Shown here: in pieces, positions 16,895 through 23,195 of the stretch | Numbering within the stretch: the first letter of the stretch is position 1 | Layout of the letters: every line of letters begins with the position of its first letter | Assembly (NCBI GenBank): GCA_946887385.1 | Contig: CAMPKU010000031.1 | Span: forward strand, 1 to 24,607 | Reading direction: 5' to 3' | DNA: 24,607 bases | Source of the DNA: an uncultured Gammaproteobacteria bacterium | GTDB lineage: Bacteria > Pseudomonadota > Gammaproteobacteria > Rariloculales > Rariloculaceae | Notes under the pieces: generated by a model | Seen by the model: the letters and a program-made list of their open reading frames with translations, nothing else | What the model was told of the DNA's origin: nothing | Databases searched by the model: none | Position numbers and translations under genes: made by a program

Positions 16895-17680
16895 TTAGGC
16901 CGCGAGGGCGGCGAGCGCGGCGCGGTGCAAGTCGCGACTGCCGGCGGCCACGACGTCGCCGCCGCGCAACGCCGGCCGGCCGTGCCAATCGGTGACGATG
17001 CAGCCGGCGCCTTCGAGAATGGGAATCAGCGGCACAATGTCGTAGGGCTTCAACTGGCTCTCCACGACGAGATCGAGATGCCCGGCCGCGAGCATCGCGT
17101 AGTTGTAACAGTCGCCGCCGAAGCGCGTGAGCAAACACTGCGCAGCGAGCGCGCGGAACGCCGTGGCGCCTTGGCCCGTGAAGAGATCCGGATGCGTGCT
17201 CGCGAGCATCGCCGTTGCCAGCGTTTTGCACGGGCGGCTCTTCAAGCGCTCGCGCCGATCGGCTTTGATCAGCCAGCTCCCGCTCGGGCTGCCGAAGAAC
17301 ACCTCCTCGAGCACGGGCTGAGCGAGCAAGCCGAACAAAGGCTGTGCGTGGCGCGTGAGCCCGATCAACGTGCCCCACAGCGGCGAGCCCGTGATGAACG
17401 CGCGCGTGCCGTCGATGGGATCGATGAACCAAACGTACTCGCCGGCTCCGAGTCGTTCGCCCTCCTCCTCGGCCACGATGCCGTGCTCCGGATAGCGCGC
17501 GTCGATGGCGCCGCGCAGCACGCGCTCGATGGCGCGGTCCGCGTTGGTGACGGGGTCGAACGCGCTCGCGCTTTTGTTCTCGACGGTGACGGGCTTGCGG
17601 AAGTGCGCCTGCGCGATGCCGCCTGCCGTGTGAGCCAGCTCCAGCGCGAAGTCTTCGAGCTCGACGATCTCGTCGGCCAT
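16895..17680 (-). CDS. hisN: Histidinol-phosphatase, inositol-monophosphatase type
   Basis: The 261-residue Mg-dependent phosphatase has the metal-binding motifs EEEGE, WFIDPIDGTRAFITG and GGDCYNYAMLAAGHLDLVVE, followed by KPYDIVPLIPILEGAGCIVTDW. The wording of these last two blocks and of TLATAMLASTHPDLF follows the HisN branch (histidinol phosphate to histidinol, the penultimate step of histidine synthesis). Inositol monophosphatase or CysQ branches fit less well. The ATG at 17680 begins MADEIVELEDFALELA; a longer same-frame reading overlaps the MFS gene and is spurious. It lies 20 bases behind the MFS gene and probably shares its transcript, without other his genes nearby. Confidence 0.85.
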   Translation of the reverse strand: MADEIVELEDFALELAHTAGGIAQAHFRKPVTVENKSASAFDPVTNADRAIERVLRGAIDARYPEHGIVAEEEGERLGAGEYVWFIDPIDGTRAFITGSPLWGTLIGLTRHAQPLFGLLAQPVLEEVFFGSPSGSWLIKADRRERLKSRPCKTLATAMLASTHPDLFTGQGATAFRALAAQCLLTRFGGDCYNYAMLAAGHLDLVVESQLKPYDIVPLIPILEGAGCIVTDWHGRPALRGGDVVAAGSRDLHRAALAALAA

Positions 17681-17700
17681 GCGGAATCGGCGCCGCGCCC

Positions 17701-19080
17701 TCAGTGCGCGAGCGCGGCCGCTTCCGCGGCGTCCGTAGGCTTCGGCGTGCGCCCGAGCACGAGCCAGAGCGTGACGATGACGGCCGTCGAGATGGCCGGC
17801 GCCACGGCCGCGGCCCAGAGCAACTGTTGCGGCGTCCACTGTGCCGCGACGAGCGCACCGCCGATCAAGGGACCCACGAGCGCGCCGATGCGGCCCACGC
17901 CCAGGCCGGCGCCCACGCCCGTCGAGCGGAGGTAGGTGGGGTAGTAGCTCGACGCCAAAGCATTGAGGCCCGGTTGGCCGCCGACGATGCACCAGCCGGC
18001 GACGAACACCATCACGTACAGCACCGGCAGCGACAAGCCGGGCTGGCCGATCAGCGCCACGCTGGCCGTGGCAACGGCGAACGTGACGGCAAGCATTGGC
18101 GTGAACCCCGCGCGCGTGATCAGCCAGGCGAGCCCGAAGGCGCCGACCGTTCCGCCGACTTGCACGAACGTGCCGAGCAGGTTCGCGGTGCCGCGGTCGT
18201 AGCCCATGAGGTTCTGGAAGATCGACGGCAGCCAGCCCGCGAGCGAGTACAGCGCCAGAATGTTCGTGAAGTTGACGATCCACAGCAGCAACGTGACGAA
18301 CGCGCGGCCGTCGCGGAACAAGTGCCCGAACGGAACGCCCCGCCGACTGCCCTCGCTGGCGCTGAATTGAGTCTGAGGGCCGATCCGCAACGTAGGGTCG
18401 AGCTGCTTCAGCCACTTCGCGAGCCGATCGAGGTGCCGCTTGCGAACGGCGAGGAACTGCAACGACTCCGGTAACCATACGAACATCAAAATCGCAATCA
18501 CGAACGGTACGATGCCGCCAAACATGAACACGGCGCGCCAACCGAACGCGTCGATGAGAATGTTCGCGACGAAACCGCTGATGGCCGCGCCGAGCGTGAA
18601 GCCCACCGTGATGCACATGATCCACGCGACGCGCGTGCGCTTCGGGCTGTATTCGCCGACGAGCGCCGTGGCATTCGGGATGATCGATCCCAGGCCGATG
18701 CCGGCGATGAGCCGTAGCCAGCGCATCTGCTCGACGTTCTGCGCGAACGCCGTCGCAACGGTCATCACGGCGAAAAACAGCGTGGCACCAACGAGCACGG
18801 GGCGGCGCCCCACCTTATCGGCCAGCATGCTGAAGATGATCGCACCGGCGAGCACCCCCGCGTGCCCCCAGGCGAGCAGCCCGCCGAGCGTGGGAGGCGG
18901 CACGTTCCACTCGGCGAACATCGTGGTGGCGACGAAGCTCATCACTTGGACGTCGAACCCGTCCATGATCAGCGAGGCCAGGCAGAGCGCGAACACACGG
19001 ATCTGCAGCGGGCCGATCCGGCAGTTGTCCATGACTTCGGTGAGATTGATCGTTCCGGCCGCGGCGCCAGCGGTTTGCAT
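17701..19080 (-). CDS. MFS transporter, aromatic acid:H+ symporter (AAHS) family
   Basis: The 459-residue protein has twelve predicted membrane helices and a central loop of about 65 residues. Helix 1 carries the AAHS motif MDGFDVQ (D40, D43). MFS motif A is seen as LADKVGRRP after helix 2, and ALVGEYSPKRTR after helix 4 is also typical. Relatives (PcaK, BenK, MhpT) import 4-hydroxybenzoate, benzoate and related aromatic acids. No aromatic-degradation genes lie within view, so the substrate is unresolved. The ATG at 19080 is preceded by AAGGGGG; a same-frame extension upstream reads through an untranslated region. hisN follows 20 bases after the stop. Confidence 0.9.
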   Translation of the reverse strand: MQTAGAAAGTINLTEVMDNCRIGPLQIRVFALCLASLIMDGFDVQVMSFVATTMFAEWNVPPPTLGGLLAWGHAGVLAGAIIFSMLADKVGRRPVLVGATLFFAVMTVATAFAQNVEQMRWLRLIAGIGLGSIIPNATALVGEYSPKRTRVAWIMCITVGFTLGAAISGFVANILIDAFGWRAVFMFGGIVPFVIAILMFVWLPESLQFLAVRKRHLDRLAKWLKQLDPTLRIGPQTQFSASEGSRRGVPFGHLFRDGRAFVTLLLWIVNFTNILALYSLAGWLPSIFQNLMGYDRGTANLLGTFVQVGGTVGAFGLAWLITRAGFTPMLAVTFAVATASVALIGQPGLSLPVLYVMVFVAGWCIVGGQPGLNALASSYYPTYLRSTGVGAGLGVGRIGALVGPLIGGALVAAQWTPQQLLWAAAVAPAISTAVIVTLWLVLGRTPKPTDAAEAAALAH

Positions 19081-19137
19081 ATTTTTTCCCCCTTGCGAAT
19101 GCCGGGGGGTCGTGCGCTGCGCGCCATGGACCGCCCA

Positions 19138-19165
19138 GGGCCCGCCCACTATACACGCGGGGCCC
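19138..19165. promoter_or_regulatory. Imperfect inverted repeat around a -10-like box upstream of the MFS gene
   Basis: GGGCCCGC (19138-19145, reading GGGCCC then GC) pairs with GCGGGGCCC (19157-19165) with one bulged base. The minus-strand TATAGT (19148-19153) sits in the middle. It could be an operator over the MFS promoter, or a hairpin ending the upstream agmX operon, whose stop is 22 bases away. No T-tract follows, and no good -35 was found, so the choice is open. Confidence 0.35.
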
Positions 19166-19186
19166 GAGGCACCATACCAATGAACG

Positions 19187-20179
19187 TTAAGCCGGGAAGA
19201 AGTCGATCGGCTTCGTGGTGGTGATGCTCTCGACGTCGTCGCGCGCCTCGAACTGAAACTGCAGCACGCGCTGCACGAGGCCGCGCTCGAGCTCGGGATC
19301 GCCGAGCTCCGACGACACGATCTCGCAGAAGGTGACGCGGCCGTCGGGCGCGATCGTGAGGCGCAGCACCACTTTGCCCTGCAGCGCCGGATTCTCGCGC
19401 AGCGCGCGGTTATACAGCGTGAAGATGCGGCCTTTGTTCGCGTCGAACACGCGCTCGATCTCTTCGCGGCTGCGCGAGCCCTTGTCGCTGCTGCCGCTGC
19501 GCTGCGCTGCGCCGCCGGCTTCGGCAAACGCTTCCACGGGATTCTCGACGACGGTGGTGGCGCGGCCGCCCAGGCCTCCGCCGCCTGTATTGCGGCTCAA
19601 CGCCGCCGTGTTGATGCCGCCGCTGGCAGCGCCCACGCGCGATGTGATCAACGAACGCTCCGTCACGTTCGCCTGAGTGCCGGCGCCGGCCGTGCCCGTG
19701 CGCTCGAGACGGCTGGCCGCGGCATCGGCGTTGGTACGCAGCGCCGACAGTTGCGAAGCGAACTGAAGAACGCCGGCGCTGCGCGCGCGCTCGCGTGCTT
19801 GGGCCGTGGTGTCGACGGGCGGCGTGGGCGGCGGCGGCTCGACGACGGGCGTGGGCTCTGGCTCGACGCGGCGTTCCTCGACCACGCGCTCGGGCTCGAC
19901 GACCGGCGGCGGCTCGACGATCTCCTCGCGCACGACGGGCGGAGGCGGCGGCGGCGGTGTTTGGCGCTCGACGACGAGGCGCGCGAGCCGCTGCGGGATT
20001 TCCTGCGGCTCGTCCGCATTGCGCTCCGGCACGGGCAGGAACGAGAACACGAGCGACAACACGAGCAATGCGCCGAGCGCAACTTTGAGAATCTTCCGCA
20101 GCCGCTCCTGCTCCGCCTCGCTCGCGGTCCAGGGCAGGTCGTAGATTCGATAGAGAACCGGGACTGCTGCTGCGCTCAT
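19187..20179 (-). CDS. AgmX/PglI C-terminal domain protein, TonB-like energy transducer
   Basis: The 330-residue protein has a short cytoplasmic N-terminus and one membrane helix (about 29-49). A long Pro/Glu/Val-rich periplasmic rod follows (about 75-122, including seven consecutive prolines), then an Ala/Thr/Gly linker. The C-terminal domain (about 235-328) reads VFDANKGRIFTLYNRALRENPALQ...GKVVLRLTIAPDGRV, the AgmX/PglI type distantly like TonB. It is expected to span the periplasm and pass motion from the TolQ/ExbD motor to an outer-membrane partner. The ATG lies 11 bases after the second ExbD. AgmX is a Myxococcus gliding-motility name; motility is not implied here. It ends the operon. 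Confidence 0.85.
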   Translation of the reverse strand: MSAAAVPVLYRIYDLPWTASEAEQERLRKILKVALGALLVLSLVFSFLPVPERNADEPQEIPQRLARLVVERQTPPPPPPPVVREEIVEPPPVVEPERVVEERRVEPEPTPVVEPPPPTPPVDTTAQARERARSAGVLQFASQLSALRTNADAAASRLERTGTAGAGTQANVTERSLITSRVGAASGGINTAALSRNTGGGGLGGRATTVVENPVEAFAEAGGAAQRSGSSDKGSRSREEIERVFDANKGRIFTLYNRALRENPALQGKVVLRLTIAPDGRVTFCEIVSSELGDPELERGLVQRVLQFQFEARDDVESITTTKPIDFFPA

Positions 20180-20190
20180 CGGCTTACACT

Positions 20191-20727
20191 CTAACCGCCG
20201 GTCGCGGCCACTTGCAGGCGCGCCGTGTTATCGGCCTTCTGCAGCACCGCGAGCGACAATCGCCCGTAATCGGCCGCCGTGCAGGTGGCCATGATCTTCT
20301 TCAGCAGACTATACGGGATCTCGCGATCGCCCATGATCGTAACCTCGCGGTCGGCGACGGCTCCCTCGCCCTCCCCGGCCAGGATCGCTCGGCCGGCTTG
20401 GCCCTCGAGCGCGGCCTTGAGCGCAGGGATGATCATGGAGCTCGAGGCGTTGACGGCCGCGAGCTCGGCTACGGGACGCCCCTGCACGAGCACCTGCGAA
20501 TCCGTGAGCAGCACCACTACGGACTCGCGCGCCTTCGCCTCGGCCGTCGAGTCGGGCAGCACGATGTCGCTGGCGTTCGGCAGCACCTCCACGTCGCTCG
20601 AGTTCACGAGCAGGAAGAAGACGAGAATCGTGAAGATGTCCATCATCGACACGAGGTTGATGGCCGAGCCTCCCTTGTGGCGCTTGTGATGCCGCTCCAT
20701 GCGCGCGGCGCGTCCCATGAACTTCAT
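20191..20727 (-). CDS. ExbD/TolR-family protein with intact membrane aspartate
   Basis: The 178-residue protein has a basic cytoplasmic N-terminus (ERHHKRHKGG), one membrane helix and a periplasmic domain. The helix SMMDIFTILVFFLLV carries D30, aligned with the proton-path Asp of ExbD (D25) and TolR (D23). It therefore can act as the active rotor/stator subunit. AGGAGCG precedes the ATG by suitable spacing. It lies 13 bases after the other ExbD gene and 11 before agmX. Its periplasmic part is longer than that of E. coli ExbD (141 residues). Confidence 0.88.
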   Translation of the reverse strand: MKFMGRAARMERHHKRHKGGSAINLVSMMDIFTILVFFLLVNSSDVEVLPNASDIVLPDSTAEAKARESVVVLLTDSQVLVQGRPVAELAAVNASSSMIIPALKAALEGQAGRAILAGEGEGAVADREVTIMGDREIPYSLLKKIMATCTAADYGRLSLAVLQKADNTARLQVAATGG

Positions 20728-20740
20728 CGCCGGCGCTCCT

Positions 20741-21247
20741 CTAGTTCGCCACCGGCGCGTCGCCGATCGACACTTCAGGGAAGAGATCGGACTTCACGAC
20801 CCTGTCGCTCGCGGCATCGCGCCTCTCGGCCACGCGCACGCGGTCCATGACCGACACGAGCAACTGATACGACACCTCGGGCTCGAGCAGCAATGTTGCG
20901 TCCACCTTGTCGGGGAACTGCTGCTTGATGCGCGCGAGATACGCAGACAGCTCGTCCAGCCGGTAATCGGCGCCGTTCTTCTCGATGCGGCTGAGCGTGC
21001 CCGCGTTGCGGTCGCCCACCTCGATGCCGGACTCACGCACGGTGATCTCGAGCTGAAACTCCGGCGTCTCGTTCACGGCTACTTGCGACTGCGACGCGGG
21101 CAGGTTGAGCTCTAGAATCGCGAGCCGGGAGAACACGGCCGTGATCAGCAGGAACGGCGTCAACACCACCATCAAGTTCATGAAGGCAGTGATGTTGAGC
21201 TCCTGCACGCCCTTGTGTCGCTGACGACGCGCGCGACGTTTGCTCAC
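20741..21247 (-). CDS. ExbD/TolR-family protein with Asn in place of the membrane aspartate
   Basis: The 168-residue protein has a basic N-terminus (SKRRARRQRHKG), one membrane helix and a periplasmic domain. The helix region ELNITAFMNLMVVLTPFLLI aligns with the ExbD pattern N-x-T/V-P-x-x-D-x-x-x-x-L, and N24 falls on the position normally held by the essential Asp. It should not carry protons itself and likely pairs with the second, Asp-bearing ExbD. The GTG at 21247 follows AAGGAG. It lies 38 bases downstream of the TolQ/ExbB-like channel. Confidence 0.87.
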   Translation of the reverse strand: MSKRRARRQRHKGVQELNITAFMNLMVVLTPFLLITAVFSRLAILELNLPASQSQVAVNETPEFQLEITVRESGIEVGDRNAGTLSRIEKNGADYRLDELSAYLARIKQQFPDKVDATLLLEPEVSYQLLVSVMDRVRVAERRDAASDRVVKSDLFPEVSIGDAPVAN

Positions 21248-21285
21248 GGAACCGCTCCTTGGCTTCGCAACGGGGGTCTAATGCT

Positions 21286-21969
21286 TCAGCCCGCGGCTCT
21301 CGGCTTCGGCGCGGCGGCGGCCGGCGCCGGCTCGTTGCTCGCCCGCTCCGTGATCGTGTTCAAGAACTTCACCGATGCCATCTCGAGACTGTCGATGATT
21401 TCCGTGGTCTTCGTCTGGAGCAGCGTGTGCACGAGCAGCAACGGAATCGCGACGATGAGGCCGAACGCCGTCGTGTTCATCGCCACCGAGATGCTGGCCG
21501 AAAGCAAGTCAGCCTTCTCGGCCGGGTTCGCCGTGGCCACCGCGGTGAACGCGCTGATCAAACCCACGATCGTGCCGAGCAAGCCGAGCAGCGTGGCGAT
21601 GTTCGCGAACGTGGCCAGGTAGTGCGTGCGTTTCTCGAGCCGCGGCATCACTTCCATGAGGCTTTCTTCCATGGCTTGCTCCACGTCCTCGCGCCGCCGC
21701 GCCGAGCGCACGCGATTCAAGCCGTACGTCATGATCTGCCCGATCGCGGCGTGCGACTTGCTGGTCACCTGCACCGCGCCTGCGAGATTGCCGGCCTTCA
21801 GATACGGCGTAACCGCGTTCCACAGGGCCTTGTTCTTGGCCGTCGTGAGAGTGAGATAGAGCCACCGCTCGATGGCGATCGCGGCGCCCACGGCCAGCAC
21901 GATCGCGATCGGGTACATGAACAGGCCGCCTTCTTGGAAGAATTTGACCGTGGTGGTGTAGACGTCCAT
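21286..21969 (-). CDS. MotA/TolQ/ExbB proton-channel family protein
   Basis: The 227-residue protein has three membrane helices: about 14-36, 113-135 (ANIATLLGLLGTIVGLISAF) and 158-182 (SVAMNTTAFGLIVAIPLLLV). The last two contain the polar Thr residues lining the ExbB/TolQ pore. A cytoplasmic domain of about 75 residues lies between helices 1 and 2. An Ala/Pro-rich tail follows. It would form a pentamer around an ExbD pair. The ATG at 21969 is chosen over GTG at 21978, because GAGGAG is eight bases before the ATG and would overlap the GTG. It begins five bases after the stop of the small exported protein. Confidence 0.92.
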   Translation of the reverse strand: MDVYTTTVKFFQEGGLFMYPIAIVLAVGAAIAIERWLYLTLTTAKNKALWNAVTPYLKAGNLAGAVQVTSKSHAAIGQIMTYGLNRVRSARRREDVEQAMEESLMEVMPRLEKRTHYLATFANIATLLGLLGTIVGLISAFTAVATANPAEKADLLSASISVAMNTTAFGLIVAIPLLLVHTLLQTKTTEIIDSLEMASVKFLNTITERASNEPAPAAAAPKPRAAG

Positions 21970-21974
21970 CGAGA

Positions 21975-22397
21975 TCACTCCTCTCCGCTGTCGCCGTGCA
22001 GCGTCTCGTAATAACTCAAATGCCGTTCGAAGACTTCCGGGTCGACGGGCGCCAACACCTCATCGAGCAACGTATTGACGGGCCGCCCGACCAGGTCGCC
22101 CAGGTCGGACTTTTTCCAAGGCACGATATAGAGCACCTTAGGCAATTCCGCATTGCCGGTAATTGACGTGGTTCCCAGATCGAGCGCGTCCATGGCCTGT
22201 GGCGCCGGGCGCTGGGCCGCGGCGGCTGCCGGCACGACGGGCGGCGCGGTTTCGGCCGGAACGGCAGCGGTTCGCGCGCCGGCCGCCCCCACGTCGACCG
22301 CCGGCTCAAGATCGTCGACGTTTGCGAGCGGCGCACGCTGCTGCGCCGCAGCCGTCGCCGCAATCAACGTGAGCGCCACTGCAATCGCGATTCTCAC
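21975..22397 (-). CDS. Small exported protein of the TolQ/AgmX cluster, unknown function
   Basis: The 140-residue protein starts from GTG at 22397, which overlaps the TGA of the TPR lipoprotein gene (GTGA) and is preceded by AGGAGG. A signal peptide (RIAIAVALTLIAATAAAQ) leads into an Ala/Pro-rich stretch. A tidy C-terminal block (about 85-138) then reads PKVLYIVPWKKSDLGDLVGRP, TLLDEVLAPVDPEVFERH and YYETLHG. I do not recognise a domain. Tight coupling to its neighbours suggests it is a periplasmic part of the same machine. Confidence 0.75.
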   Translation of the reverse strand: MRIAIAVALTLIAATAAAQQRAPLANVDDLEPAVDVGAAGARTAAVPAETAPPVVPAAAAAQRPAPQAMDALDLGTTSITGNAELPKVLYIVPWKKSDLGDLVGRPVNTLLDEVLAPVDPEVFERHLSYYETLHGDSGEE

Positions 22398-23188
22398 AAT
22401 CCGTCCTCCTGCGCCACGCGCGCGGCGTCGCCGCCGCTCACGCGCCGCCGCAAGTCGATGATCCAACGCGCCACCGTTTCGTTCGGCTCCAACAGCGAGG
22501 CCTGATACGCCTCGTAGTGCTCGAGCGCTTCGGCGGTGCGGCGCAGATAGATGTCGAGCAGCACGCCCAAGTTGTAGTGCGCCAGCGCGTGATCGGGCTC
22601 CGTTGCCAACGCGCGCCGATAGGCGGCTTCGGCTTCTTGGAAGTTGCCGTCTTCGCGCAGCAGGATGCCGAGCTGCGTATTGGCCGCCGCGTGGCCGGGC
22701 GCAAGCTCGAGCGCGCGCTGCAGCGCCGCGCGCGCGTCGTCGCGGCGCTCGTCGTTGAGATACACGAGCGCGAGATTCACGTGCGGGCCGGGATAGTGGG
22801 GATACTCGAGCACGAGCTGCTCGAGCTCGAGCTCGGCTTCGAGCCAGTTTGCGGCGCGCATTGCTTCCAGCGCGCGCGCGTATGCCGCGGCCAGCGCTTC
22901 CGGGATGGCTTCGTCGCTCGCCGCCGCTTCGCTTGCATCGGCTGCACGCCGATCGCGGCGGCGCTCCGTCGCCGGCTCGTCGGCCTCGGCACTCGCGTCC
23001 GCTGCGCGCCGTTCGCCGCGGCGCTCTCGCCGGCTGTCGGCCTCCGGCGCGCTCGCCGCGCGCTGCGTCTCAGGCGCAACGGTTTCCCGCGCTGGGGCGT
23101 CGGCCTGCTGCGGCGCCGACGAGCCGCACGCGGCCAGCGCCAGCGTCAACGCGCCCGCACCGGCCGAGCGCAGCCATGACGCGCACAT
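22394..23188 (-). CDS. TPR lipoprotein of the TolQ/AgmX cluster
   Basis: The 264-residue protein has a lipoprotein signal (SAGAGALTLALAAC, Cys at 21). A charged low-complexity segment follows in which an Arg-rich/AADAS unit occurs twice (about 53-70 and 75-91). Three to four tetratricopeptide-like repeats come next (about 100-235), including PGHAAANTQLGILLREDGNFQEAEAAY and PDHALAHYNLGVL. It should be anchored to a periplasmic membrane face and act as a binding scaffold. The ATG at 23188 gives a normal signal peptide but lacks a clear ribosome site. A TTG at 23215 has GGAGAG upstream and overlaps the previous gene by 20 bases, so the start is not settled. Confidence 0.82.
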   Translation of the reverse strand: MCASWLRSAGAGALTLALAACGSSAPQQADAPARETVAPETQRAASAPEADSRRERRGERRAADASAEADEPATERRRDRRAADASEAAASDEAIPEALAAAYARALEAMRAANWLEAELELEQLVLEYPHYPGPHVNLALVYLNDERRDDARAALQRALELAPGHAAANTQLGILLREDGNFQEAEAAYRRALATEPDHALAHYNLGVLLDIYLRRTAEALEHYEAYQASLLEPNETVARWIIDLRRRVSGGDAARVAQEDGL

Positions 23189-23195
23189 CGGGCGA

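Noticed and set aside
17681..18625. Upstream extension of hisN in the same frame to 18625
   Set aside because: It would run wholly through the MFS gene in another frame; the Arg/His-rich text before MADEIVE is not HisN-like.
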